Source: Nioella sp965215655 (lineage in GTDB: Bacteria; Pseudomonadota; Alphaproteobacteria; Rhodobacterales; Rhodobacteraceae). From it: 64,000 nucleotides of DNA. A program made the position numbers and the translations under genes. The notes beneath the pieces are model-generated. The model worked only from the letters and a program-made list of their open reading frames with translations. It ran no database searches and had not been told where the DNA came from. Shown piece after piece: positions 8,790 through 17,557 of the stretch; the first letter of the stretch is position 1; every line of letters begins with the position of its first letter. The stretch lies in the NCBI RefSeq assembly GCF_965215655.1, contig NZ_OZ244111.1, positions 1,674,001-1,738,000 of the forward strand. The letters are read 5' to 3'.

Positions 8790-9458
8790 ATGACCACGCC
8801 TTCCGTTTCGGCCCGCATTGTCTTTGACCTCGACGGCACGCTTATCGACAGCGCGCCCGATATTCACGCCATCGCCAATGAGGTGCTTGCCTTGGAGGGC
8901 TGCGCACCGATCACGCTGGAGGAAACCCGCCGTTTCGTTGGCAACGGCGCGGCGGTCTTCGTGGCGCGGATGCGCGGTGCGCGCGGGGTGCCGGTCGCTG
9001 CGCAGGGGCGGATGTATGATGCCTTTGTCGCGCGCTATGACCGGGCCGTGGGGCGCACCCATCCCTATCCCGGCGTGGCAGCGGCGCTGTCAGGTCTTCA
9101 GGTGGCAGGGCACCGGTTGGGGATCTGCACCAACAAGCCGATCAAGCCCGCGCTTTCGGTTCTGTCACATCTGGACCTGGATGGTTGGTTCGGCACTGTC
9201 ATTGGCGGCGACAGCCTGATCGTCAAGAAACCCGACCCCGCCCCGTTGGAGGCTGCATTCGAGGCGCTTGGGCAAGGGCCGATGATCTATGTGGGCGACA
9301 GCGAGGTCGATGCCGAAACCGCCGAGCGGCTCGGCGTGTCCTTCCTGCTGTTTACCGAAGGCTATCGTAAGATGCCCGTGAACAAGCTGCACCATGCAGC
9401 CGCCTTTGATGATTTTGCGCATCTGGGCGGATTGGTAGACAATCTGCTGAAACGCTAA
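8790..9458 (+). CDS. gph: HAD-family phosphatase, phosphoglycolate phosphatase-like
   Basis: A 222-residue HAD hydrolase. It has the nucleophile motif FDLDGTLIDS (about residues 12-21), motif II ICTNKP, the KKPDP lysine of motif III and GDSEVDAETA for motif IV, with a helical cap between. Gph removes phosphate from 2-phosphoglycolate, but pyrophosphatase or other small-phosphoester activity in the family cannot be excluded. A G-rich run immediately precedes the ATG. It is convergent with the next gene, with only 3 nt between stop codons. Confidence 0.8.
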   Translation: MTTPSVSARIVFDLDGTLIDSAPDIHAIANEVLALEGCAPITLEETRRFVGNGAAVFVARMRGARGVPVAAQGRMYDAFVARYDRAVGRTHPYPGVAAALSGLQVAGHRLGICTNKPIKPALSVLSHLDLDGWFGTVIGGDSLIVKKPDPAPLEAAFEALGQGPMIYVGDSEVDAETAERLGVSFLLFTEGYRKMPVNKLHHAAAFDDFAHLGGLVDNLLKR

Positions 9459-9461
9459 CCC

Positions 9462-10721
9462 TCAGCTTTCGGGCGCCATGTCCTTCAGCGCGGCCAGAAG
9501 CTGTGCGACCTCGCCCTCGGTATTGTAGTGGCACAGGGACACGCGGATGCAGTCGGTCAGGCCCAGAGGAGTCAGCACATTGCCGCTGTAGTGATCGGCC
9601 TTGCGCGTATGGGTGCGGATGCCCTGCTGGTTGAGTGCCTCGACCACATCCTCGGACGCATGGCCTGCGACCACGATGGACACCAGCCCCTCGCGCGCCG
9701 GGTTGTCCGCGCCTGCAAGGATCGTGATATGGTCCATATCCCGCAGTCCGGGCAGGTTGCCGGTGCCGTTGATCATTGCGTTGGTCAGATGGGTTTCGTA
9801 ATCGTGAATGGCACGGCCCGCCGCTTCGATCCGCTCGCGCCGGTCTGTGGCGTTCGACACCTCTCCGCCCAACCAGTCGAAATAGTCGATGACATCCGAC
9901 ATGGTGGCATAGCTGCCCGCATCGCGGGTGCCGAATTCCCACCCCGTTGCGGGAGCGTCGATCAGCATGTCATGGGGCATTTTGCCGAACCGGTCCGAAA
10001 TCCAGGCGATGCCATAGCCGTGGCGGGAAAACACCTTGTAGGGCGAGATCGCGTAACCATCGACATCATAGGCATCCAGGTCGAGCTGCCCGTGGGCGGC
10101 GTGTTGAATGCCATCGACGATGATCAGGCAATCAGGCGACACGGCGCGTATCGCAGCCGAGATCCCCGCCACATCCATCGCCATGCCAGTCACCGGAGAG
10201 CCGTGCAGGATCGTGGCAACGGCGACATCGGGCGTCATCCGGGCGGCATAGTCCTCGGGCGTGGTGCGGCCTGTTTTGTTATCATGGGGCACGTTCACAT
10301 ATGTCAGCCCGGCAATCCCGGCCCAACGGCGCGCGGCGCTGCGGCTGGCGGGATGTTCTATGGACGACCCGATAACCTTGGCCCCTGCCGGTGCATTCAC
10401 GCAGGCGGTGCGGATCAGGCGGAACAGTAGCTCGGTGCCGCTTTCGCCGGCAAAGAACTGCCCCCCCGGCGCGTTCATGAACACCGCCAGGTCGGCCTTG
10501 GCCTTGTCGATGATCGCCTGCAAACCCTGTCCGGCGGGGTTGATCCGGCCAGGATTGTCCGGCAGGGCGGCGAACTTGGCCGAGGTCTGAACCACTGAAT
10601 TGAGGGTCAGCGCGCCGCCTGCATTCTCGAAAAAGATGCGCGGGCCCTGAAAGGGGCAGCTGTCCACATGGGCAAAGCGCGCGCGGATTGCGTCGAGAAG
10701 GGCGGGGGTGTCCTGGATCAT
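9462..10721 (-). CDS. Aminotransferase class V, cysteine desulfurase-like
   Basis: A 419-residue PLP enzyme of fold type I, class V. Visible features are FFENAGGALT at the N-terminus, SSIEHPASRSAAR, IVDGIQHAAHG (PLP-binding aspartate) and SPYKVFSRHG with the likely PLP lysine. It resembles the group annotated as cysteine desulfurase-like proteins rather than IscS or SufS proper, since it lacks the usual active-site cysteine loop that I could recognise. The start is the ATG at 10721, since the upstream 41 in-frame codons look non-coding. It is not part of the sox operon. Confidence 0.7.
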   Translation of the reverse strand: MIQDTPALLDAIRARFAHVDSCPFQGPRIFFENAGGALTLNSVVQTSAKFAALPDNPGRINPAGQGLQAIIDKAKADLAVFMNAPGGQFFAGESGTELLFRLIRTACVNAPAGAKVIGSSIEHPASRSAARRWAGIAGLTYVNVPHDNKTGRTTPEDYAARMTPDVAVATILHGSPVTGMAMDVAGISAAIRAVSPDCLIIVDGIQHAAHGQLDLDAYDVDGYAISPYKVFSRHGYGIAWISDRFGKMPHDMLIDAPATGWEFGTRDAGSYATMSDVIDYFDWLGGEVSNATDRRERIEAAGRAIHDYETHLTNAMINGTGNLPGLRDMDHITILAGADNPAREGLVSIVVAGHASEDVVEALNQQGIRTHTRKADHYSGNVLTPLGLTDCIRVSLCHYNTEGEVAQLLAALKDMAPES

Positions 10722-11288
10722 GTCGTCTGTCCTGTCATGGCGCGATTGACGGTCGCCTCCGTGCGTCGCGCGACACCGGGTAGGCGCGGCGCGAAACCGT
10801 TTCGGCAATGGAAGACCGGTTTGAAGCCGTGCTGTCAAGCGCAAGCCGTGGTGACGGCAGAAGGGCGGAACGGGTCAGGCGGGCAGTCTATGCGTGTGGA
10901 TTGGAACAATCTGTTCCTGGATCGGCGTCAATGAAGATTTGGCCATGAACCGGGATTTATTGTTTCCGATATCGAGATGATGAAGGACATAATGATGAAT
11001 TATTGAGGAAGCGGAAGAATTGCGATCACTTTCCAATTGAACGCCGAGCATGGGAAGAGCCCTATGTATACGAAAGAGCTGTGGGAAATAATTAAGGTAT
11101 GGTTCCGGTCCAAAAGCAGCCATTGCGGCAACCGTTGCGGCAGAGATATTTTCGTCGAACGAAATAGCGAATTTGTCATGGGGACCACAAGACCTGCCCT
11201 GACCACAGGCTGCATTCAGCTATCAGGGTTTTGCCGAAGTTAAAAGTTAGTCGCAAGACCCAAGCGCGAATGCTGAAAAGAGTAAGAA
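10722..11288. other. Intergenic region upstream of the tad genes, AT-rich second half
   Basis: The first 150 nt are GC-rich like the flanks; from about 10900 to 11288 the sequence becomes clearly AT-richer. Small open frames exist on both strands (for example 11037-11243 on plus), but none has a Shine-Dalgarno site or a recognisable protein. It probably holds promoter and control sequences for cpaB. I see no tRNA, terminator or repeat. Confidence 0.5.
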
Positions 11289-12080
11289 ATGATACGAGCT
11301 ATTCTCCTTATCATCTTTTTGACCAGCGGCAGTGCTGCATTGCACCATGCATTGGAAAGTGATGCTATAGCAGAGGGAATTGCCGCAAACCAGAACCTGC
11401 AAATTGCGCGCGCGGAACCGGAAGTGGAATTGGCTAGAACGCGTGTTGTTGTCGCATCGCGGGCCATTCAAACGGGGTATCAACTGTCCGCGTCCGATCT
11501 CGGATGGGCGCGCTTGCCCGTTGATTCTGTTTCGCCCGATTTCATCCTTGATGGCGATTCATTCGTGTCGGTCGATGAATTGATCGGCCGGATCGCCGCG
11601 CGCGACATCGCCGCGGGCGACCCGATCTTGTTGCAGGATCTGCGCGATATGTCCGAACGCAGCCTGTCTGGCAGGTTGCTACCGGGGATGCGGGCCTTTT
11701 CCGTTCTGATCGACCAGGAGGCCATGGCCGGGGGGCTGATCATGCCCGGTGATCGGGTCGATGTGGTCTACACGTTCTATCCCCCGGAATCCGAGACCGC
11801 AGCAAGCATGATCATTGCTGCCAATGTCCGGATTCTGGCGCTCGACGACATGACCGAGTTCGGCCAGCGGGAAGAGCTTTCGGAGGACGATCCGCCGAAT
11901 GAAAGAAACGCGACACTGGAACTGTCGCCCGCTCAGATCGGCCGTGTATCGGCCGCAGCAGAGGACGGGCGGTTGCGGCTTGCACTGAGGTCTGCCGATG
12001 AAATCGCAGGACCGGCGCCAGTGAACAGCCCGATCATTCGCGTCAACCGGGGGGGCGTCGTCAGCTTCGAAATGCGATGA
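11289..12080 (+). CDS. cpaB: CpaB/RcpC, Flp pilus assembly protein
   Basis: A 263-residue protein with an N-terminal membrane/signal segment (residues 1-20), a SAF-like domain (VVVASRAIQTGYQLSASDLGW), and the RcpC/CpaB region (LLPGMRAFSVLIDQEAMAGGLIMPGDRVDVVYTF split over residues 135-170). CpaB works in the periplasm beside the secretin of the Tad secretion channel. The stop overlaps the tadZ start as ATGA. No secretin gene follows, although cpaC/rcpA normally stands next to cpaB. Confidence 0.88.
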   Translation: MIRAILLIIFLTSGSAALHHALESDAIAEGIAANQNLQIARAEPEVELARTRVVVASRAIQTGYQLSASDLGWARLPVDSVSPDFILDGDSFVSVDELIGRIAARDIAAGDPILLQDLRDMSERSLSGRLLPGMRAFSVLIDQEAMAGGLIMPGDRVDVVYTFYPPESETAASMIIAANVRILALDDMTEFGQREELSEDDPPNERNATLELSPAQIGRVSAAAEDGRLRLALRSADEIAGPAPVNSPIIRVNRGGVVSFEMR

Positions 12081-13345
12081 ACAAACAGCTCGATCCATCA
12101 GATTTTCCGGAAACGATCAGGTCGGCCACGGCCCCCGAAAACGCGCTTCTGCCCGCGCTTCGGATCGCGGCCTTTGCAAGGTCCGAACAGGCGATCCGGG
12201 AACTCAACCGCGCCAAGGGTGACATTTCGCTCAACCGGACAAGATGGAAGATCCGCACTGGCGATCTCGACACCGCGATCCATGCCTTCAAGGAAGAGAA
12301 ATCCCCCGATCTTCTGATCGTCGAAAGCGGCGATGATCCGGCTGTCTTGCTGCGCAAGCTCGAAACGCTGAGCCTCCAGTGCGAGGCGGGAACGCGGGTC
12401 ATTCTGCTTGGTGCGCGATCCACCTATTCAGCGGATTTCTATCGGAGCGTTGTGAAGATCGGTGTCAGCGATCTGCTGGTCTCACCACTACGCGCCAGGC
12501 AGGTCGTCGAAACGATCAAGGAAATCTACGCGGACTGGTCCGATGTCCGGCTTGGGAAAATCACCGCGTTTATCGGGTCTCGCGGGGCAGGGTCGTCCAT
12601 GATCGCGCAGAACGTCGCCGCCACCATGTCGCGCGCCATGTCAACGGATGTGCTGCTGGTGGATCTCGATCCGCAGTTCGGGACTGTCGGGCTGAATTTT
12701 AACGCCAAAAGCACCTACTCCCTGACCGATATTCTCAGGCGGGGAAGCAAGCTGGACGATATTCTGATCGAGCGGATTTCCACCGTGATGCATGACCGGC
12801 TGCGTTTGCTGACGGTGGATGCGCGCATGGACAATCGTAGCGAACTGCCAATCAACGCCATCCGCGCCATCCTGAATCTTCCGAATGCGCTGCGCCAGCA
12901 CGTGGTGCTGGATCTTCCGCCGATCTGGTCCCGCAGGATGCGGACCATCATTCAGCGGGTCGATACCGTGGTCATCACCGCCGAACCCACGCTGCGCGGC
13001 TTTCGCGATGCGGGGCATCTGGTACACGCGGTTCGTGCGGCAAGGCCCGACAAGGAGGCACCCACCCTTGTGATCAACAAGCTGCGCGGCGGCAGGGAGA
13101 AACATATCAAGACCTCCGAGTTTCAGGACTTCCTGCGCCTGAACACCGTGGTGGACGTGCCCTACAACCACAAGCTGGTTCGAAAGTCCCAGGCTGTTGG
13201 GCGGTCTGTCTTCGAATGCGATGAAGGTGCCCAGATTTCCCGCAGCCTTCTCAGGATCGCAAAGGCGGTGAATGGCGAGTTGAACATCGGCGATGATCGC
13301 AGCATCTGGGATAAAGTGGCGTCCAGGCTATGGAAATGGTGGTAG
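12077..13345 (+). CDS. tadZ: TadZ/CpaE, Tad pilus localisation ATPase-like protein
   Basis: The 422-residue protein has an atypical receiver-like N-terminal domain (about 30-150) and a MinD/ParA-like domain. The nucleotide loop reads GSRGAGSSMIAQNVA, so the lysines of the usual deviant Walker A are absent, while the Walker B-like DLDPQFGTVG and the segments VVLDLPP and TLVINKLRGG are kept. TadZ marks the pilus assembly site at the cell pole. It overlaps cpaB by 4 nt and the following tadE-like gene by 16 nt. The degenerate loop suggests weak or no ATP hydrolysis. Confidence 0.88.
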   Translation: MNKQLDPSDFPETIRSATAPENALLPALRIAAFARSEQAIRELNRAKGDISLNRTRWKIRTGDLDTAIHAFKEEKSPDLLIVESGDDPAVLLRKLETLSLQCEAGTRVILLGARSTYSADFYRSVVKIGVSDLLVSPLRARQVVETIKEIYADWSDVRLGKITAFIGSRGAGSSMIAQNVAATMSRAMSTDVLLVDLDPQFGTVGLNFNAKSTYSLTDILRRGSKLDDILIERISTVMHDRLRLLTVDARMDNRSELPINAIRAILNLPNALRQHVVLDLPPIWSRRMRTIIQRVDTVVITAEPTLRGFRDAGHLVHAVRAARPDKEAPTLVINKLRGGREKHIKTSEFQDFLRLNTVVDVPYNHKLVRKSQAVGRSVFECDEGAQISRSLLRIAKAVNGELNIGDDRSIWDKVASRLWKWW

Positions 13346-13809
13346 CGCGGACAGGCGCATTCTGGAGGTCGGAACGGGGTGCCGGTGCTGTCGAGTTTGC
13401 TCTGATTGCGCCGCTGCTGATCCTGATGCTGCTTTCGGCGGCGGACCTGGCCCTCGCGGTCAATCAGCGCATGGTGATGCAGCATATCCTGCGGGTGGGG
13501 GCGCAAACCGCAATGGCCGGTGGCAGCCTGTCAGAAGTGGAACGCGCCCTTGAGACGGCGGAAGACACGCTCGCCACGGGCAGAATGTCGGAGCTTTCGG
13601 TCAGCGACCCGGTGATCGACTGGCGTTGCGGGACAAGATCGGTCGACCGACGGGACTCCTGCGGACGGGGGCGCGAGCCTTCTGCCGTGTTCGTATTCGC
13701 GGCGGGTCTTCCTTTCCGAAGCATTGTGCTCGGGGATCGTCTCGGGATGGATATCGAGGTGGCGCTGGAACTTGAGGTGCCCCTGTCATGGAGCGCGGAC
13801 GATGATTGA
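13330..13809 (+). CDS. TadE-like pseudopilin
   Basis: A 159-residue protein with the TadE-like N-terminus: a short basic leader, then ERGAGAVEFALIAPLLILML, in which the glutamate and following hydrophobic helix resemble the pseudopilin processing region. The C-terminal part contains two cysteines (DWRCGTR and RDSCGRG) that could form a disulfide. TadE-like minor pilins sit in the inner membrane/periplasm and aid Flp fibre assembly. The start lies within the end of tadZ. The 3' end overlaps the next gene by 8 nt. Confidence 0.82.
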   Translation: MEMVVARTGAFWRSERGAGAVEFALIAPLLILMLLSAADLALAVNQRMVMQHILRVGAQTAMAGGSLSEVERALETAEDTLATGRMSELSVSDPVIDWRCGTRSVDRRDSCGRGREPSAVFVFAAGLPFRSIVLGDRLGMDIEVALELEVPLSWSADDD

Positions 13810-14242
13810 TGATCCCTGCGTCAGGGCGCGCGGCCTGCGCAAACCGCTGATCGCGGTTCAGGCGTTCAGCCGGTCCGAGAGGGCTTCGGTTTCAGTGGAG
13901 TTTGCGCTGGTCGCCCTGCTTGCCATTCCGCTTTTCTTCGGGATTTTCGAGATCGGCAGGGCCTTCTACAACAAGAGCACGCTCGACTACCTGGCCGATG
14001 AGATCGCGCGGGCGGCGGCGATCCGGCTGGACAGCGTGGCCATCGACACGGCTTTCATGGACGCGGCCATGGACGAGGCGCTGAACGCAGTCGCCATCTT
14101 CATTGATCGCGCCGCGTTGGACCGGCAGCTTGTCAGCAATAACGGAGAAGCAACGGTTGTTCTGAGCTATCCGCACCAATTGCGTGTGCCGATGATCCTG
14201 GATGAAACGATCACCCTGACCGCCACGCGGATTCTGCGATGA
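13802..14242 (+). CDS. TadE/TadF-like pseudopilin
   Basis: A 146-residue second TadE/F-type protein. After a 35-residue leader comes SERASVSVEFALVALLAIPL, with the Glu-Phe of the pseudopilin segment and a single membrane helix. I chose the ATG at 13802, which overlaps the stop of the previous gene; the longer in-frame upstream extension is the shadow of that gene. The stop overlaps the tadG-like start by 4 nt, so translation is coupled through the whole plus-strand half. Confidence 0.8.
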   Translation: MIDDPCVRARGLRKPLIAVQAFSRSERASVSVEFALVALLAIPLFFGIFEIGRAFYNKSTLDYLADEIARAAAIRLDSVAIDTAFMDAAMDEALNAVAIFIDRAALDRQLVSNNGEATVVLSYPHQLRVPMILDETITLTATRILR

Positions 14243-15612
14243 TCCAGTACAGCGATCCCGTCTGTCCCGAAGGGCCCCGCCCCACAGCCGGCAATACGGC
14301 GTGCGGGCAAATGCAGTTTGTGCAGGATGAACGCGGGTCGATGACCACGATGTTCGCCCTGGTGATGCCCTTCCTGATCGGTGGCATCGCCTTCGGGGTG
14401 GAGGTGTCGACATGGCTGATGCTGGAACGTCAAACGCAGAACGCCGCCGACATGGCCGCGTTTTCCGCTGCGGTGAACCTGTCGCTGATGGATGATGAAG
14501 GCGATGCGGTCGACCGGGCCGAGCAGGTCGCCTTCGGCAGCGGCTTGTCCCGCGATACCGCCCTTGTCGATGTCGAGTTCATCAGCCAAACCGGTGTTGC
14601 AGTCGAGATTACAGTTCAGTACCCGCGCTATTTCACCCGGCTCTTTTCCGAAGGCGATGTCACGATCCGGGCACGGGCCGTCGCGGATATCGTTGTCGGA
14701 GACGCCGCCGCCGCGTGCCTGCTCGTGCTCGACAGCCAGCGTGAGGGCACTCTGGAACTGGACGGTGGCTCGGTGATCGACATGCCAGATTGTGCGATCG
14801 AAGTGCATTCCCGTGATGATGACGGGCTGGATATTTCCGGCAGCGCCGAAATCAGCGCCGCCTGTCTTTCCGTCCGGGCGGAGGAGGTGGACGACCGGGA
14901 CGCCGAACGCGTTTCCGACCTTGGCTGCGGATCCATCGTGACGGATGCACCGCTGAATGGCGATCTTCCCGAGCGACTACAGCAGATCGTCGAGCGCGAA
15001 GAGGACAGCCTGCGCGACTTTGTCGACGAGGTTCCCAGATATCGTGGCAACCGGACAATTCAGGGCGGGGTGCTGACGCCGGAAGACGTCGGGCATCCAA
15101 GCGGAATTCCCATGATGCGATTCGATCGTGATGTGACCCTGAGAGATGAAATCACCCTGATGCCGGGGATCTACATCATTGATGATGCAGAGCTGCGCAC
15201 CCGGAACAATACGGTTCTGAATGGTGAGGCGGGGGTCATGTTCTACCTTGTCGATGGCGGCGAGCTCGATTTTCACAGAGGCACCGACGCCAGCTTGCGG
15301 GGATTGACCGGTTTCGAAGGATCCATTTTTCAGGATGTCGTGATGCTGAATGACGGCGATGACGAAGAATACACTTTCGAGGCCGGCGAATGGACGGGGA
15401 TTATCCTGTTGCCCGAGGCGGATATTGAAATCGGGGGTGGGCGGTCCATCGACGGCTGCTTTCTGTTCGCGGCGCAGAGGTTCCAGATGCAGGGGAATTC
15501 GCGCATTGATGTCCTGTGCGAGGACTCGGCCTTCGATCCCAGCCTATACGCTGGCACCGGGGGCGGTCCGGGGTCGGGCGGCAACAACAGCGTGATCTTC
15601 CTGGTGGAATGA
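14239..15612 (+). CDS. TadG-like pilus assembly protein with polymer-like C-terminus
   Basis: A 457-residue protein. Residues about 30-75 form the putative Flp-pilus TadG N-terminal domain (ERGSMTTMFALVMPFLIGG, then VSTWLMLERQTQNAADMAAF). No von Willebrand A domain with a MIDAS motif is visible, unlike classical TadG. Residues about 150-420 are rich in short beta-type repeats and Asp/Gly (GSVIDMPDCAIEVHS, SAEISAACLS, LRTRNNTVLNGEAG), which suggests a secreted beta-solenoid. The tail is Gly-rich (GTGGGPGSGG). It may be a surface or periplasmic scaffold for the pilus; this is inferred. Confidence 0.75.
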   Translation: MIQYSDPVCPEGPRPTAGNTACGQMQFVQDERGSMTTMFALVMPFLIGGIAFGVEVSTWLMLERQTQNAADMAAFSAAVNLSLMDDEGDAVDRAEQVAFGSGLSRDTALVDVEFISQTGVAVEITVQYPRYFTRLFSEGDVTIRARAVADIVVGDAAAACLLVLDSQREGTLELDGGSVIDMPDCAIEVHSRDDDGLDISGSAEISAACLSVRAEEVDDRDAERVSDLGCGSIVTDAPLNGDLPERLQQIVEREEDSLRDFVDEVPRYRGNRTIQGGVLTPEDVGHPSGIPMMRFDRDVTLRDEITLMPGIYIIDDAELRTRNNTVLNGEAGVMFYLVDGGELDFHRGTDASLRGLTGFEGSIFQDVVMLNDGDDEEYTFEAGEWTGIILLPEADIEIGGGRSIDGCFLFAAQRFQMQGNSRIDVLCEDSAFDPSLYAGTGGGPGSGGNNSVIFLVE

Positions 15613-15615
15613 TCC

Positions 15616-16584
15616 CTATTGAAGATCGAGAATGTCGATCGCCGCGGGCGCCAGGATCACGATGAACAGGACAGGAATGAGAAACAGGATCAGCGGCACC
15701 CGCAGCCGGGAGGGCAGGGTAGCTGCCTTCTTTTCGGCCGCTGCAATGCGCATGCGACGGCTTTCTTCGGACAGGTTGCGCAGGGTGGAGCTCAGCGGCA
15801 TCCCGTAGAATTGCGCCTGAGAGATTGCGCGCGTGGCCTCGCGCACGGCGGGAATGTTGATCCGGCGCCCCATGTTCTCAAGCGCATCGCGGCGGTTCTG
15901 AAGGAAGGCCAGCTCGGCCACCGTCAAGGTGAATTCCTGCGCCAACTCCGGCGCGCTGGAAGAAATGTCCCGTGCGACCTTCGAGAGCGCGGCTTCCAGC
16001 CCAAGACCGGCATCGACGCACAGATAAATCAGATCGAGCGCATCGGGCCAGTCGCGCCGGATCTTTTCCTGGTACCGAAGCCGGAGGTTCTTCAAGGCCA
16101 GATCAGGGGCCCAGATCGCGGCCACCCCGAACAGCAGGCTTGCCAGGATGACGACCGCCGGCGGGCGTTGTGCCATGATCGTCGCATTCAGAAAGCCCCA
16201 TGCCAGTAGCATGGCCACGAACGGTGTCGTCACCTTGGCGATGACGAAGATCGACGCGGCACGCGGGGATCGGAGCCCCGCATTATGAAGGTCCTTTTTC
16301 AGACTTGCGAACGAACTGGCCGCATACCGGGCCAGCCTTCTGTTCAGGCGGGTTTTCAGGGGCGGAGTCATCTGGCGGGACTCCGATGTCGCCGCGGGCC
16401 CTGTTCCGTTCCGATCTGGCAAGGGCAGCGTCCCCGCAAGATCCTTCACGCGCGCATGAAGCGTATTCGCAAACAGGGCGGGCCAGAAGATGATCAGAAT
16501 GGCCGAGACATAGGTCACGAGCACGAGACCTATCAGAACCAGATCAGAGAAGAACAGCTCTTGCAGGGTTGCATAATCAGGCAT
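15616..16584 (-). CDS. tadC: TadC, inner-membrane pilus assembly protein
   Basis: A 322-residue type II secretion F-domain protein with an N-terminal helix (LVLIGLVLVTYVSAILIIF), a middle pair of helices and a C-terminal pair (VPLILFLIPVLFIVILAPAA). The T2SSF domain spans about residues 165-290 (LDLIYLCVDAGLGLEAAL, FYGMPLSSTLRNLS). TadB and TadC form the membrane platform driven by TadA. It overlaps tadB by 8 nt. Its stop codon lies 3 nt from the stop of the convergent tadG-like gene. Confidence 0.92.
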   Translation of the reverse strand: MPDYATLQELFFSDLVLIGLVLVTYVSAILIIFWPALFANTLHARVKDLAGTLPLPDRNGTGPAATSESRQMTPPLKTRLNRRLARYAASSFASLKKDLHNAGLRSPRAASIFVIAKVTTPFVAMLLAWGFLNATIMAQRPPAVVILASLLFGVAAIWAPDLALKNLRLRYQEKIRRDWPDALDLIYLCVDAGLGLEAALSKVARDISSSAPELAQEFTLTVAELAFLQNRRDALENMGRRINIPAVREATRAISQAQFYGMPLSSTLRNLSEESRRMRIAAAEKKAATLPSRLRVPLILFLIPVLFIVILAPAAIDILDLQ

Positions 16585-17557
16585 CGAATTTCACCATTTC
16601 CTTCATGATGAAGAACCCAAGGCACATGTAGATGGCAGCCCCCGAGATGATCAGCTTGCCCGACACGGTGGTGTAGAACACGCTCAGGTAGTCCGGGTTA
16701 AGGAACAGCAGCGCCGCGATGACGATGAAGGGCAGGGCACCGATGATCAGCGCCGAAGAGCGTGCATCCGCCGTCATGCTGATGATCTTATCTTTCAGTA
16801 TCCGGCGTTGGCGCAACGTGTCGCTCAGCGTGTTCAGCGTGTCTGCAAGGGACGAACCGGTTACGCTTTGAAGGTTCACGATGGTCACGAAATAATTGAT
16901 TTCCTGCAACGGCATCCGCTCTGCGAACCGGTTCATGACTTCCGGAACCGACAGGCCGATTTCCCGTTCCATCTCGATCCGGCGAAACTCGGCGGCTATG
17001 GCGGGCGAGGCTTCCTCCGCAATCAGGCGAAATGTGTCCGTCAAGGTCAGACCCGAGCGCAGACTGCGCACCATGGTGTCGATCGCGGCGGGAAATTCGG
17101 CGGCAATGAGCGCCCGGCGCCGGGACAGAAGCTGCCCGCGATAGAGCCACGCGCCGCCCAGTGCGAACGCCCCCCCGATCATCGAAGCAGCAATCCAGGA
17201 ACCACCCACGAACAGCATCGTGAGGGTGACAAGGGGAAAGACGATGATGCCAAGGCCCAGATATCGCCGAAAGTCCGGATCCTTCAGCGCAGACATCCGC
17301 AGCATCCGTTCGCGATATCTGGATTGCGGTCCGCGCGGGCGACCGGCGGCGTCCGACACCTGGGATGCTTTTCCGGAGGCGGCACCGGCTGGCTGGACAC
17401 CGAGTGCGTCAAGCCGCCGCCGATATTTCCGCGCGGGGTTGATCCGTTCATGCAGGATGAAAAGGGCCAGGGCACAGATTGCGACCACCCCGGCGATATA
17501 GGCCAGATCGGGCCGCAGTGCCGCGAGAATGCTGGTCAGACCCTGTTCAACCGGCAT
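16577..17557 (-). CDS. tadB: TadB, inner-membrane pilus assembly protein
   Basis: A 326-residue T2SSF protein paralogous to TadC. It has an N-terminal helix, a cytoplasmic linker, two central helices (VFPLVTLTMLFVGGSWIAASMIGGAFALGGAW region, residues 105-140) and the F domain (IDTMVRSLRSGLTLTDTFRL, NYFVTIVNLQSVTGSSLA). It overlaps tadA by 11 nt and tadC by 8 nt, so tadA-B-C are one translationally coupled unit. Confidence 0.92.
   Translation of the reverse strand: MPVEQGLTSILAALRPDLAYIAGVVAICALALFILHERINPARKYRRRLDALGVQPAGAASGKASQVSDAAGRPRGPQSRYRERMLRMSALKDPDFRRYLGLGIIVFPLVTLTMLFVGGSWIAASMIGGAFALGGAWLYRGQLLSRRRALIAAEFPAAIDTMVRSLRSGLTLTDTFRLIAEEASPAIAAEFRRIEMEREIGLSVPEVMNRFAERMPLQEINYFVTIVNLQSVTGSSLADTLNTLSDTLRQRRILKDKIISMTADARSSALIIGALPFIVIAALLFLNPDYLSVFYTTVSGKLIISGAAIYMCLGFFIMKEMVKFDA

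Noticed and set aside
11037..11243. 68-codon plus-strand ORF in the AT-rich spacer
   Set aside because: No Shine-Dalgarno, no family resemblance, AT-rich non-coding context.
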